From: Rhodobacteraceae bacterium UBA6796
Lineage (GTDB): Bacteria > Pseudomonadota > Alphaproteobacteria > Rhodobacterales > Rhodobacteraceae
Assembly (NCBI GenBank): GCA_002452815.1
Contig: DKFM01000018.1
Span: 124,001-188,000 of the forward strand
DNA: 64,000 bases
Direction of reading: 5' to 3'
Shown: one piece after another, positions 1-10,700 of the stretch
How the letters are laid out: every line of letters begins with the position of its first letter
How positions within the stretch are numbered: the first letter of the stretch is position 1
Notes under the pieces: model-generated
The model's input: only the letters and a program-made list of their open reading frames with translations
The model's database searches: none
What the model was told of the DNA's origin: nothing
Program-made: the position numbers and the translations under genes

Positions 1-1064
1 CCAAGAGAAAGGGCGTCTTCCCGGCTCAGCCCCGCGGCGGGAACGACATGGTCGAGCAAGAGCCGCCCCTCGGTCAATGTGCCTGTCTTGTCGGTGCAGA
101 TGCATGAAACACGGCCGATATTTTCGACGACAACCGCCCGGCGGACCAGAGCCTGCTGCTTGGCAAGGCGATAGACACCAAGTCCGAGAAAGAATGAAAA
201 GACGACAGGAAATTCCTCTGGCAGCGCCGCAATCGCGAGGGTGACCGCGCTCAGGAGGGCATCGACCACGCCATAACCCTGCACATACCGGATGACCGCG
301 AGGATCGCGCAGAGCAGCAGCGCCGCAACGAGCAGTATCCGGACGAGCTGTGTGATCGCCACCTGCAAGGGGGTCCGTTCGGCCCGTGTCGTGCTGGAAA
401 GCCGTGCGATTTCCCCATAGAGGGTTTCGCTTCCGGTCAATGCAATGCGGACACGGGCTTCGCCGGTCAGCAATCGCGTGCCCGCCATGCCCCAGTGCTC
501 GCCGTCGATTGTCGCGTCCCCCGGGCCGACAGGGGGGCACGCGATCGGGGTTTTCCGAACCGGCAGAGCCTCGCCGGTGAGCGTGGACTCATCCGCCTGA
601 AGGGCGTTGCCGGACAGGATCAGGCCGTCTGCCGGAAAATAAGCGCCTGCCGGAACGATGACGAGATCGCCCGGAACGAGGGCCGTCGAGGGGATGTCTT
701 GTTCCGCCCCGTCCCGGATCACACGCGCGTGGGATGCGAGCCGCGCCCGCAGCCCCTCTGTCGACGCCTGGGTGCGTCGGTGAAGGTAGGCGTCCATGCC
801 GACAATCGGAATCAGGGCTGCGGCCAGAATAACCGCCTCAGTGTAATCCCCGAGCCAAAGAAACAGGGCGGCGGTCCCGACAAGAAACCAGATCATCGGG
901 TCCTGCACCGTGCTGCGCGCGATTTCGAGCCAGCTCGAGGACGTTTCGGTGACAATCGTATTCGGCCCGTATTTGGCGCGTCGTTCCAGCACGCCAGCAT
1001 CGTCGATACCCTCGAACCCGGTCCACAATCCTTCAAGGCGTTCGAGAGGTGCTTTTCGCTGCAA
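1..1064 (-). CDS. Cation-transporting P-type ATPase, N-terminal part (runs off the window)
   Basis: The minus strand encodes the first ~354 residues of a P-type ATPase that would pump a cation across the inner membrane using an aspartyl-phosphate intermediate. Visible are an N-terminal cation-ATPase segment ending in KYGPN, a first membrane pair, a TGEA actuator-loop motif, further membrane helices with a PEEFP ion-site motif, and the phosphorylation site CTDKTGTLTEG with Asp at about residue 325. The nucleotide-binding domain and last helices lie outside. No ATG was found after the upstream in-frame stop, so TTG at 1064 (AGGA/GGAAAG about 10 bases before) is my best start. PEEFP rather than PEGLP distinguishes it from the second P-type ATPase in the window. 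Substrate not decided. Confidence 0.82.
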   Translation of the reverse strand, partial: MQRKAPLERLEGLWTGFEGIDDAGVLERRAKYGPNTIVTETSSSWLEIARSTVQDPMIWFLVGTAALFLWLGDYTEAVILAAALIPIVGMDAYLHRRTQASTEGLRARLASHARVIRDGAEQDIPSTALVPGDLVIVPAGAYFPADGLILSGNALQADESTLTGEALPVRKTPIACPPVGPGDATIDGEHWGMAGTRLLTGEARVRIALTGSETLYGEIARLSSTTRAERTPLQVAITQLVRILLVAALLLCAILAVIRYVQGYGVVDALLSAVTLAIAALPEEFPVVFSFFLGLGVYRLAKQQALVRRAVVVENIGRVSCICTDKTGTLTEGRLLLDHVVPAAGLSREDALSL

Positions 1065-1234
1065 CTTGCGCTTTCCCGTTCCTGGGTTTTCTGGCGGGCG
1101 TCCCGGGCAAGCCTATGGCGTGCCCGGAATGGCAGTCAACGTGTCTCATCCTGACGCGCGCGGAACAGAGTGAACCACGCCGCTTTGTCACGCGAAACCG
1201 GTCGCAGATCCGCGCAACTGCCCAAGGCGCCCTC

Positions 1235-4200
1235 TCAATGGAAATCCCGGCTTGGAAACAGGCGTTTGGCCTGTTCGCGCGGGTGGCGGGCGCGGGGGGC
1301 GGTGCGGGGCGGGCGCGGGGCGTCGTCGGCCTCCGGGCGGGCAATGCCGACCATGTCGGGCAGCGGATGGCCAAGATCGGAGAGGCGGTGCGACAGATCC
1401 TCGATCTGATCCGCGATCAGATGCACCACGAGCCCTTCGCGTTCCAGCCGCCCGGTAACCCGCAACAGCCGCCCGCCCATCACCGCACGGCGGAAGCGTT
1501 CATAGACCTTGGGCCAGACGACGATATTCGACACGCCGGTCTCATCCTCGAGCGTCAGGAAGATCACGCCCGAGGCGGTGCCGGGGCGCTGGCGGGTAAT
1601 GACCAGGCCGCAGACGCTGATGCGCCGCAGGGGGGCGGTTACCAGCTGGTCGTGACAGGTCAGGCCCGGCAGGGAGGGGCGCAAAAGCTCCATCGGATGG
1701 GCGCGCAGCGTGAGGCGCATCGAGACGTAATCCTCGACGACCTCTTCGCCCAGATGCATCGCAGGCAGCACCACGTGCGGCTCGTGGATGCTTTCGCCGT
1801 CGATCGGGTCGTTGAAAAGCGGCAGCGGGTTCTGCCCCCGGATCGCCCGAACCTGCCAAAGCGCCGCGCGACGGGTCAGCCCCATGCCGGAAAACGCATC
1901 CGCTTCGGCCAGCCGTTCCAGAACGGCGGGCGCGACACCGGCGCGCAGCCAGACGGCTTCGGGGTCCGGGTAGCCATTGCCGCGGGTGGCGGCGATCCAG
2001 TCGGCGTCTTCTGCACGGAACCCCTTGATTTGCCGGAACCCCAGCCGCAGGGCCAGCGTCCCGTCCGCGCGGCGTTCCAGCCGGTTGTCCCAATGGCTGG
2101 CGTTCACGCAGACGGGCCGCACCTCGACTCCATGCTCGCGCGCGTCGCGCACGATCTGGGCGGGGGCGTAAAACCCCATCGGCTGGCTGTTCAGAAGCGC
2201 ACAGGCGAACACCGCAGGGTGGTGGCATTTCAGCCAGGAGGAAACATAGGTCAGCATCGCAAAGGCCGCCGCGTGGCTTTCGGGAAAGCCGTAATCGGCG
2301 AATCCCTCGATCTGGGCGAAGCAGGCTTCGGCTATGTCCGGGCTGTAGCCATTGGCGCGCATCCCCTGCAGGAAACGCTCGCGATGCGCGCCAATCGTGC
2401 CCATCCGTCGAAACGACGCCAGCGAACGGCGCAGCTGGTCGGCCTCTTCTGCCGAATAGCCCGCGCCCACCACCGCGATCTGCATCGCCTGTTCCTGAAA
2501 CAGCGGCACGCCCAGGGTCTTGCGCGTGACCTCGGCCAGCGCGGGGCCGAAAGGTTCGGGCGCCTCCAGCCCCTGACGGCGGCGGATATAGGGTTTGACC
2601 ATGCCGCCCTGAATCGGCCCGGGGCGAACGATGGCGACCTCGATCACCAGATCGTAGAAGGTGGCGGGCTTCATGCGCGGCAGGAAGTTCATCTGCGCGC
2701 GGCTTTCGACCTGAAACACGCCCACCGCATCGGCGCGGGTCAGCATTTCATAGGTCGCGGGATCTTCCTGCGGCACGGTGTCAAGACTGAGGCGGATTCC
2801 GTCATGCGCCTCGAGCAGATCGAAGCTTTTGCGCAGGCAGGTCAGCATCCCGAGGCTGAGGATGTCGACCTTCAGGATGCCCAGGGTGTCGATATCGTCC
2901 TTGTCCCATTCGATGCAGGTGCGGCCCTCCATCGCGGCGTTCTCGATCGGGCAGAGCTCATCAAGCCGACCGCGGGTGATGATGAAACCGCCGACATGTT
3001 GCGACAGATGGCGCGGAAAGCCGATGATCTCGCGGATGAGCCGAATGGTCAGCGCAAGGCGCCGGTCATCGGGGTTGAGGCCCAGCTCGCGGATGCGGTC
3101 CGGGTCGGCGCCGCCGTTCGACATTCCCCAGATCTGCCCCGACAGCGCGGCGGTCAGATCGGCGGACAGGCCCATCACCTTGCCCACCTCGCGGATCGCG
3201 GCACGGGTGCGGAAGTGGATGACGGTGGCGCAAAGCCCCGCGCGGTGGCGGCCGTATTTTTCATAGATCCACTGGATCACCTCTTCGCGGCGTTCATGTT
3301 CGAAATCCACGTCGATATCGGGCGGCTCGCCGCGGTGGCGCGAAATGAAGCGTTCAAACACCATGCCGATCATGTCGGGGGAGACATCGGTGATGCCCAG
3401 CAGGTAGCACAGGATCGAATTGGCCGCCGAGCCACGCCCCTGACACAGGATGCCGCGCGCGCGCGCTTCGGCCACGATGTCGTGGACGGTCAGGAAGTAG
3501 GCGGGGAACTTCAACTCCTTGACGAGGGCCAGCTCCTTGTCCAGCAGCGCATGCACCCGATCCGATGCGCCCTGCGGGTAGCGCCGCGCCAGCCCCGCCC
3601 GGGCCAGCCGTTCCAGCCGCGCGTCGGGGCTTTCGCCATCCGTGATTTCGTCGGGGTATTCATAGCTCAGCTCAGACAGATCGAAGGCGCAGCGCGCGGC
3701 AATCTCCAGCGTGCGCCGCACCGCCGCCGGATGGTTGCGGTAAAGCCGTGCCATGTCGGAGGCGCCTTTCAGGCGGCGTTCGGCATTGGGCAGGGCGCGG
3801 GTGCCGATCTGGTCGATGGTGATGCCGTGGCGCAGGCAGGTCAGAACATCGGCCAGCGGGCGGCGCGCGGCGCGATGCATCAGCACATCGCCCACCGCCA
3901 CCATCGGCGCGGCGCAGCGCAGCGCCAGTGCGGCGCAGGCATCGAACCACGCCTGATCCGACCCGTCGTAACGCGGGGCCGCCCCCAGAAAGACATGGCC
4001 CGGAAAGCGGCGCTGCATGGCCTGGATCTGCGGGGCGGTCGCGGGCAGCGGGCCTTGCGGCAGCGCGATCAGGATCATGCCCTGGCAGCCCGCCTCCAGA
4101 TCCGCCGGATCGAGGTGACATTCGGCCTTTCCCGCCCGGCGCTTGCCCAGCGTCAGCAGCCGCGCCAGCCGATGATAGGCGGCGCGGTCGGTGGGCAGGG

Positions 4201-4504
4201 CCAGCCAGTCGACCGGGCTGTCGCGCAAGACCAGCCGCGCGCCCACGATCAGCCGGGGCAGGGGCGCCCCCTCGGCCTCGCTGCGCAGCGCCTTAAGCGC
4301 CGCATAGGCCCGCACCACGCCCGCCAGCGAATTGCGGTCGGTGAGGGCGAGAGCATCGAGCCCCAGTTCAGCCGCCCGTGCGATCAGCTCTTCGGGATGC
4401 GAGGCGCCGGTCAGGAAGGTGAAGTTGGAGGTCACGCACAGTTCGGCGTAGCGCGGGGTGGCGGGCGGGGGAATTTGAGTATTTGGGCCAAGAAGAAGGG
4501 TCAT
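1235..4504 (-). CDS. dnaE2: Error-prone DNA polymerase III alpha subunit DnaE2 (ImuC)
   Basis: 1089 residues, the usual size for DnaE2/ImuC, the catalytic translesion polymerase of the ImuA-ImuB-DnaE2 mutasome. The PHP domain begins near residue 20 (YAELCVTSNFTFLTGASHP). The polymerase core has the PDIDVDFEHERR acidic motif. An OB-fold (GVIFLTLEDETGVSNIVVWP) lies near the C-terminus, which ends in SRDFH as is typical. The ATG at 4504 overlaps the imuB stop (ATGA), so translation is coupled. An in-frame extension to 4636 exists but would lie inside imuB. The first ~10 residues are encoded by a copy of a dispersed intergenic repeat (4471-4500), so the N-terminus is partly repeat-derived. Induced mutagenesis after DNA damage is the known role of the family. 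Confidence 0.95.
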   Translation of the reverse strand: MTLLLGPNTQIPPPATPRYAELCVTSNFTFLTGASHPEELIARAAELGLDALALTDRNSLAGVVRAYAALKALRSEAEGAPLPRLIVGARLVLRDSPVDWLALPTDRAAYHRLARLLTLGKRRAGKAECHLDPADLEAGCQGMILIALPQGPLPATAPQIQAMQRRFPGHVFLGAAPRYDGSDQAWFDACAALALRCAAPMVAVGDVLMHRAARRPLADVLTCLRHGITIDQIGTRALPNAERRLKGASDMARLYRNHPAAVRRTLEIAARCAFDLSELSYEYPDEITDGESPDARLERLARAGLARRYPQGASDRVHALLDKELALVKELKFPAYFLTVHDIVAEARARGILCQGRGSAANSILCYLLGITDVSPDMIGMVFERFISRHRGEPPDIDVDFEHERREEVIQWIYEKYGRHRAGLCATVIHFRTRAAIREVGKVMGLSADLTAALSGQIWGMSNGGADPDRIRELGLNPDDRRLALTIRLIREIIGFPRHLSQHVGGFIITRGRLDELCPIENAAMEGRTCIEWDKDDIDTLGILKVDILSLGMLTCLRKSFDLLEAHDGIRLSLDTVPQEDPATYEMLTRADAVGVFQVESRAQMNFLPRMKPATFYDLVIEVAIVRPGPIQGGMVKPYIRRRQGLEAPEPFGPALAEVTRKTLGVPLFQEQAMQIAVVGAGYSAEEADQLRRSLASFRRMGTIGAHRERFLQGMRANGYSPDIAEACFAQIEGFADYGFPESHAAAFAMLTYVSSWLKCHHPAVFACALLNSQPMGFYAPAQIVRDAREHGVEVRPVCVNASHWDNRLERRADGTLALRLGFRQIKGFRAEDADWIAATRGNGYPDPEAVWLRAGVAPAVLERLAEADAFSGMGLTRRAALWQVRAIRGQNPLPLFNDPIDGESIHEPHVVLPAMHLGEEVVEDYVSMRLTLRAHPMELLRPSLPGLTCHDQLVTAPLRRISVCGLVITRQRPGTASGVIFLTLEDETGVSNIVVWPKVYERFRRAVMGGRLLRVTGRLEREGLVVHLIADQIEDLSHRLSDLGHPLPDMVGIARPEADDAPRPPRTAPRARHPREQAKRLFPSRDFH
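4471..4500 (+). repeat. Dispersed intergenic-type repeat copy inside the dnaE2 5' end
   Basis: This stretch matches a short element seen four more times in the window (20552-20617, 29335-29398, 37796-37825, 60867-60891). The shared core is TATTTnnGCCAAGAAGAAG with few differences. Here it is read on the opposite strand as the first codons of dnaE2; the other copies are intergenic. Confidence 0.7.
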
Positions 4505-5961
4505 GCGAATTCCCCCTGCACAAACCAGCCGGGGCTTTGCGGGGTGTGGAACAGCCACAGGCGGCGGCCTTGCCGGGTGTCGATGCGCCAGTAATCGCGC
4601 ACCCCGCTTCGCCAGCTGTCCTCTTGCATCCACCATTCGGGGGCGATGCGTTCGGGGCCGATCGCGCGCGCGGTGGCCAGAGCCATGCGCCGCCAGCGAA
4701 ACTGGCCGGGCGGTTGTGTGCCCGTGGCCTCGATCGGTTCGGGCGGGAACAGCCGGAGCGGGCGCGGGCGCGGGCAGCCCCAGCCTTGCCCCGGTTGGCT
4801 GAAGGCGGCGGGCGCGATCAGGAAGCTGCGCTCTGGAATATGGCTGTCGGCGGGCAGGAAGCGCTGGATGTTTTCCAGCCCGATCCGGGTGCCGATCCGG
4901 GTGATGAGGTCATTCAGGCGGTCGGGGCTGGATTGTGTCGTGGCATGGCCGATTTGCTGCAAGGGCAGGGGCTCGACCTGCACCGCCTCCAGCCGGATCT
5001 GGTCGATGCCGAAGCCCGCCTCCACCTCATCCACGCCGCGCTGAAACAGCGGCAGGATGCGCGCGGGTTCACGCATCGGTGCGGCGAGGCGCAGTTCGAC
5101 CTGCTGGCTGGCCTGATCGACCCGGCGCAGGGTCAGACACAGGCGCCGTGCGCCCATCTCCTGCGCCTGCAGCTTGGCGCAGAGCGGCCCGAGTAAGCGT
5201 TCGGCGGCGGCCATCACATCGGCGACCAGGCCGATCGGTTCGGGCAGGGTCATGCGCGTGGCGAAATGCGGCGGCTCGGCTTCGGGGGTGATCGGTTCGG
5301 GCAGATATCCCAACGCCTGATCGAGCCGGGCCAGCAGGCCGGGGCCGAAGCGGCGGGCAAGGGGGGCGCGGGCGGCGGCGGCCAGATCGCCGATGCACCC
5401 GAGCCCGAGCCTTTGTAGCCCGGTCACCGTTTCGGCGGGCAAGCGCAGTGCCGCCACCGGCAGCGTCAGCAGCTCGGCTTCGGTCCCCCCGAAATGGGCC
5501 TGCGCCCAGGCCGCCCCGCGTGTGGCGCCGATCCCCAGACGGCAGCTGACCCGCGCACGTGCCAGCCGGGCCTGCATATCGGCCAGCATCCCGGCCTCGC
5601 CGCCCCACAGATGCGCCGATCCGGTGACATCCAGCACCAACCCGTCGGTGCCATCGCCTCCGACCCAAGGGCAATAGCGCCCGGCCCAGCGGCGCAGGCT
5701 TGCCAGAAAACGGGCATCCAGATCTGGCTGCGCGGGGCGGGTCAGCAGCCCGGGGCAGAAGCTGCGGGCATCGGCCAGGAGCATGCCGCGATGCAGCCCG
5801 GCCCGCTCGGCCGTCGTGTTCAGGCAATAAAGGGTTTCGGCGGCCCCAACCCGCAGCGACAGCGCGAAGGGCCCCTCAACCGGACGTGCGCGCAGAACCC
5901 GGTCGCTGGGCAACCGGGGGAACCACATGCAAACGATGCGCCTGTGCGTCCCAGCAAACAT
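4501..5961 (-). CDS. imuB: ImuB, Y-family-like DNA polymerase accessory protein
   Basis: 486 residues. ImuB resembles Y-family polymerases but is thought to lack polymerase activity; it links DnaE2 to the beta clamp in the mutasome. The N-terminus RRIVCMWFPRLPSDR and the helix-hairpin-helix-like segment GLQRLGLGCIGDLA near residue 200 are characteristic. The ATG at 5961 is preferred because the longer frame begins at a TTG (5973) only four codons upstream. It overlaps imuA by 86 bases and dnaE2 by four, giving the conserved imuA-imuB-dnaE2 order. Confidence 0.92.
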   Translation of the reverse strand: MFAGTHRRIVCMWFPRLPSDRVLRARPVEGPFALSLRVGAAETLYCLNTTAERAGLHRGMLLADARSFCPGLLTRPAQPDLDARFLASLRRWAGRYCPWVGGDGTDGLVLDVTGSAHLWGGEAGMLADMQARLARARVSCRLGIGATRGAAWAQAHFGGTEAELLTLPVAALRLPAETVTGLQRLGLGCIGDLAAAARAPLARRFGPGLLARLDQALGYLPEPITPEAEPPHFATRMTLPEPIGLVADVMAAAERLLGPLCAKLQAQEMGARRLCLTLRRVDQASQQVELRLAAPMREPARILPLFQRGVDEVEAGFGIDQIRLEAVQVEPLPLQQIGHATTQSSPDRLNDLITRIGTRIGLENIQRFLPADSHIPERSFLIAPAAFSQPGQGWGCPRPRPLRLFPPEPIEATGTQPPGQFRWRRMALATARAIGPERIAPEWWMQEDSWRSGVRDYWRIDTRQGRRLWLFHTPQSPGWFVQGEFA

Positions 5962-6463
5962 TCCACGCGCCAATTGTTCCTGATTTGTTCTTAATAATTT
6001 CCCACCGCATCAGAGTCGAGTCTTCCCGCGCGGGATCGAAAACCGGGGTGGCGCGCCAGCGGGTTTCGGCGGCGTTCGAGCCCATGCCTTCGGGAATGAT
6101 GCACAGCCCGGTTGCACCCCCGGCCTGTGCCGCAAGCTGCAGCCTGCGCCCCTCGCGCAGGTTCAGCGGTCGGGTGATCTCGATCACGACGAAGGGCAGG
6201 GCGCCGTCCTTCAGCGCCTCTTCCGCCACGGCGAGACTGTCGGTCTGATCCTTGGTACGGGCGACAAGCAGGCGCGCGGGGTCGCAAAACGGCAAGATCC
6301 CCAAGGGGTGCAGCGCCTCGACCTGCCAGGCCTCGCGTACCCACAGGGCGCTGCCGTCCGCCAAGGCCAGCGCGATCGCCGCGAACCCCGGGGAGGCCGG
6401 GCCGCACACCTCATGCACACGGCCTGCACGCAAAGGGAAAGAGGGGAGCGAGTGAAACATCAT
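5876..6463 (-). CDS. imuA: ImuA, RecA-like mutasome component
   Basis: 195 residues, first gene of the imuA-imuB-dnaE2 cassette. It begins MMFHSLPSFPLRAGRVHEVCG and has the segment GALPFVVIEI, resembling the Walker B-like strand of the short alphaproteobacterial ImuA proteins. The expected role is damage-induced mutagenesis together with ImuB and DnaE2. Two adjacent ATGs (6463 and 6460) follow GCGGGG. I looked upstream for the alphaproteobacterial LexA site GTTC-N7-GTTC and did not see a convincing copy, so SOS control is expected from the family but not shown here. Confidence 0.88.
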   Translation of the reverse strand: MMFHSLPSFPLRAGRVHEVCGPASPGFAAIALALADGSALWVREAWQVEALHPLGILPFCDPARLLVARTKDQTDSLAVAEEALKDGALPFVVIEITRPLNLREGRRLQLAAQAGGATGLCIIPEGMGSNAAETRWRATPVFDPAREDSTLMRWEIIKNKSGTIGAWNVCWDAQAHRLHVVPPVAQRPGSARTSG

Positions 6464-6625
6464 CCCCGCAATCTATCGCACTGCGGTGCGCGTTCAAAGG
6501 ATCATCGCCACAGCGATCTTCGGCGCGGTTTCGGGCCGCGCCCGGTCACCGCAAGGGCCGCCCGCTCTCCTTGGGTGCGAAGCAATCCATCGGGTCGTCG
6601 CCAGGTTCTTTTGCGGTTTCCGTGC

Positions 6626-6862
6626 TCAGGGAACGCTTTCGCTATCGCCACTCGCCCGGGCGGGTCCGAAGGCCTGACGATAGGCGGCTGGCGTCATGCC
6701 GGTCAGCTTCTGGAAGCTTTTGCGAAACGCGGCCACGTCGGCATAGCCCACCTCCCAGGCGATGCGGTCGATCGAGACTTGCCCGCTTTCCAGCGCCGCG
6801 CGCGCCTTGGCGATGCGCACCTGTTGCAGATAGGTCTTGGGCCGATAGCCGGTCGCGGCCGC
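6626..6862 (-). pseudogene. Remnant of an AraC-family regulator (C-terminal HTH only)
   Basis: The reading frame encodes a clear AraC C-terminal DNA-binding half: ATGYRPKTYLQQVRIAKAR, then SIDRIAWEVGYADVAAFRKSF and GMTPAAYRQAFG. Upstream of ATGYRP the frame loses similarity and has no proper start. Another frame just upstream reads RHARRP, which would fit the preceding ARRF helix of such proteins, suggesting a frameshift near 6860. The ~230-residue N-terminal domain expected for the family is missing. A sequencing error would explain the frameshift but not the missing domain. Confidence 0.6.
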
Positions 6863-7758
6863 CGGGCATGGCGCTGTTTTGCCATCTGCGTGCCGCGGGT
6901 GGTCATGATCGGTCTGCCGCCATCTCTGCGCATGGCGCCGCGGGAAGGGGGTGCTTGTCAGATGGGGCAGGGGGCGATCACGCGGTTTGCGGGCCTGAAC
7001 TTATCGGAAAGTGATTCGAAGGCCTGCGGTGTGCCTGCCGGACAAAGCAGCGCTTTCGATGTATTTGATGGCAAAACAAGAACAATCCCCGGTTGGGGAT
7101 TGTTCCTGAAGTGGCGCGAATGCGGTGCGTGAATGGAAACTCGAGCGGGGGGCTACTGTTTCCGTATTGCAGACAGTTGGGGGACTGTCTTTGCACGTTA
7201 TGCGTGTATCAATTTATTCCGGTTTCGTCTTGGTTGCAAGAGTTCTGGAAAAACTGGTTTTGCGCCGTGGGTTTGGGGGTCGTGGGCTTTGTCCGCAACG
7301 AAACAATCGCAGCGGACAAGAGACAACCAACCACGGAAAACAGACCAAAATAAGGCAAGGCCCTCCTGCAATGTGGCGAAAACAAGGCAGTTTCCCCTTT
7401 CCCCGTTCTTACCCGGCGGCTATCACTCACATAGCTCGATTGGGGGGCGAGATGGCCATGGGGGTGGCCAGTGAAGAGTGACGGCATCTTCGGATGTGCA
7501 GTTGGTTGTTGATGTGGTGCTGCTGATGACGGGAATGGGCTGCTGTTCCGTCCTGATTCGATAGTCTCGGTTTGCAAGACCCGCTTCGGCGGGGGTGTTG
7601 TCTGCATCCTCCTCTGTGCGCTCGGCGTGCGGTCCCCTCGCATTTGCAAGGCAGGTTTTCGGGCCTGTCGGTATTGGTCTCTGGCGTAGCCATCTTGCGC
7701 CGGAACTGCATTTGGGCGTGCGGGTCAAGGACCGGCGGGCGGTGAAGGAGAGATTGGG
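6863..7758. other. Gene-poor region of about 0.9 kb upstream of the RTX/Hint genes
   Basis: I see no supportable gene here. Short frames exist but lack family features or good ribosome sites. The stretch contains one perfect inverted repeat (7080-7105) and is visibly less GC-rich between about 7190 and 7440 than its neighbours. It presumably holds the promoter and leader of the gene starting at 7759. It may also be the decayed remainder of the AraC gene's former neighbourhood. Confidence 0.5.
7080..7105. repeat. Perfect 11-bp inverted repeat
   Basis: The left arm GAACAATCCCC (7080-7090) and right arm GGGGATTGTTC (7095-7105) are separated by four bases. No T-run follows on either strand, so it is not a textbook intrinsic terminator. 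It could be a regulator site, an mRNA hairpin or the scar of a mobile end. Confidence 0.75.
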
Positions 7759-10700
7759 ATGACTTGGACGACCTGCAACAGCGCACCCGACGCACGTAAT
7801 GACAGCGCGACGACGGAGTTCAATACCGCGGTCACGGTCACGGTTCTGGCCAATGACTTCGACCCGGATTGCGATCCGCTGCGTGTGACCGGCACCTCGG
7901 GCAGCGCCCATGGCACGGTTACCGTCAACGCGAACGGCACGATCACCTTCACCCCCACGGCGGGGTTTTATGGCACCACGAGCTTCACCTACACGATCAC
8001 CGACGGCCATGGCGGCTATGACACCGCGACCGTGACGGTGACGGTGTGCGAACCGCCCAGCGATGGCATCGTGTCGGGCACCGTCGGCGCCGATCTGATC
8101 GACACCGCCTATGCCGGCGACCCGGATGGCGACATGGTCGACCACAACGATGCAATCCTGCCCGGCGAGACCGGCGATGACGACATCATCAAGGCAGGCG
8201 CTGGCAATGACACGATCCTTGCGGGCGCGGGCAATGACGAGGTCTATGGCGAGGATGGCGACGATCTGATCCACGGCGGCGCGGGCAATGACTATCTGTC
8301 GGGCGGCGCGGGCGACGACACTTTCGTCGGCGGCACGGGCAATGACACCTATGAGGGCAATACCGGGCTCGACATGATCGACTATTCCGCCTCGTCGGCG
8401 GGGGTTTCGGTCAATCTGAGCACCGGCGCACTGTCGGGCGGCGATGCGGCGGGCGATGCGATCGCCGGTGGCATCGACGGGGTGATCGGCTCGGATTATG
8501 CCGACAGCCTGGTGGGTTTCGACCATGAGGGCACCACGCCCGAGGACACCTATACCAACGTGTTCTATGGCAATGGCGGCGATGACACGATCCAGGGGAT
8601 GGGCAGCGACGACAGCCTGTATGGCGGTGCGGACGATGACAGCATCGAGGGCGGCGCGGGCAATGATTTCATCCAGGGCGACGGCGTCAGCGCGGCCACG
8701 GGCGGCGGCGAAGCGCTGAGCGTCGATTGGGCTGCGTTCAAGCAGGATTGCGGCACCATCGTTTCCGGTTCGTCCTATGACATGGGCGGGGTATCGGTCA
8801 CCTTCGGGTTCACCGCGCAGGATTCCGGCGCCACGGCTTCGGTCTATAACGCAACGCAATATGTCGAAAGCGGCGACGGGCTGAATGCGGCCACCGGCCT
8901 GCAGCTCTACGGTTGCGGCGGCGAAGGCGGCATCGACAATACCTCGACCACCACGCTGAGCTTCGCGGCCACGGACGAGGCCTATGGCGATACGGTCAGC
9001 GACGTGACCTTCCGCATCAACGACATAGATGTCGGGCCGAACACCGACTACCATCAGGACATCGTGACGATCCGCGCCTATGACGCGGACGGCAACCTGC
9101 TGCCGGTGACCTATACGGTCGAAGGCGGTCAGACGGTGTCGGGCAACACGATCACCGCACACGATCTGGACAGTTCCGGCACGATCAGCCCGGCCTCGGC
9201 CACCGGCTCGGTTCTGGTGCAGATCTCGGGCGAGGTGGCCAGGATCGAGATCGACTATGACAACGGCGGTTATTCGGATCAGGCGATCACCCTGACCGAT
9301 ATCAACTGCGTCACCACCGATGGCGACGAGACCGGCGCGGAAGGCGACGACACGCTTCTGGGTGGTGCGGGCGACGACACTATTCTGGGCGATGGCGGCA
9401 ATGACCTGCTGACCGGCGGCACCGGGGCGGACAGCCTGTCGGGCGGGGATGACCGGGACAGCTTCTTCGTGGCCAGCGCCGCAGAGGGCGTGGGTGACGT
9501 TGTGGACGGGGGCGAGGGCGGCGACGACTTCGACGTGCTCGACCTGACCGGCGCGGGCCCGGTGAACGTCATCTATGACGATACAAACCCGGAAAACGGC
9601 ACGGTCGAGTTTCTGAATGCCGATGGCGATGTCGTGGGCACGCTGGAATTCACGAATATCGAACGGGTGATCGCGGATCAGGGCGACGGTATCGTCGAGG
9701 GCACCGAAGGCGCGGATCTGATCGACTACGATTATACCGGCGATCCCGAAGGCGACATGATCGACCACGAGGATGCGCTGATCGCGGGCGACGCGCCCAA
9801 TGACGACCGGGTGCTGGCCGGGGCGGGCAACGATACCGTCTATGCCGGGGCGGGCGACGATACCGTGGCGGGCGAAGAAGGCGACGATCTGCTTTACGGC
9901 GGGGCGGGCGACGACAGCCTGACCGGCAGCTATGGCGATGACACGCTTTATGGCGGCACCGGCAACGACACGCTGGACGCAGGCCCCGATGGCGACGTGC
10001 TGTATGGCGAGGAAGGCGACGACCGGCTGCTGGGCGGACCGGGCGAGGATCTGCTGGATGGCGGGCTGGGCAACGATACGATCATCGGCGGCGGCAACGG
10101 CGACACGATCGTCGGCGGCGATGGCAGCGACTCGGTCGAGGGGTCGCAAGGCAATGACCTGATCGACACCTCGGGCAGCGCGCCCAAACCCGACCTGGCC
10201 TATCCGGGCCTGTGGACGGCGGACGCCAACCCGAATGACGACAAGGACACCGTCTATGGCGGGGATGGCAACGACACGATCACCACGGGCGACGACGCCG
10301 ATTATGTGGATGGCGGCGAGGGCAATGACGTCATCAACGCGGGCATCGACGCCGATACCGTCTATGGCGGCACCGGAAACGATGTGATCACCTCGGGCGA
10401 GGGCAGCGACTTCGTCGATGGTGGCGATGGCGATGACACCATCTATGGCGGGGTCGGCCCCGGCTATCCGGATGCGATCAATGTGCCTGACTCCATCGAC
10501 CCGGTGCAGAACAACGGTGACGACACGATCCATGGCGGCGCGGGCAACGATGTCATCTATGGCGAGGATGACAACGACCTGATCTATGGCGAGGACGGCA
10601 ACGATTACATCGACGGCGGTATCGACGGCGACACGATCTATGGTGGTGCGGGTAGCGACACGATTGTGGGGGGCGGCGACAACGACCTGCTGGTGGGGGG

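Noticed and set aside
1049..4594. A very long plus-strand open frame opposite dnaE2
   Set aside because: It is the antisense of dnaE2 at high GC; its translation has no family features while the minus strand has all DnaE2 motifs.
6440..6560. A LexA site upstream of imuA
   Set aside because: Only single GTTC or GAAC half-sites were seen; no GTTC-N7-GTTC arrangement was found.
7080..7105. Calling the perfect inverted repeat an intrinsic terminator
   Set aside because: No T-run follows on either strand and no convincing gene ends there.
7125..7481. Overlapping short plus-strand frames in the gene-poor stretch
   Set aside because: No ribosome site, no domain, and frames in several phases overlap each other.
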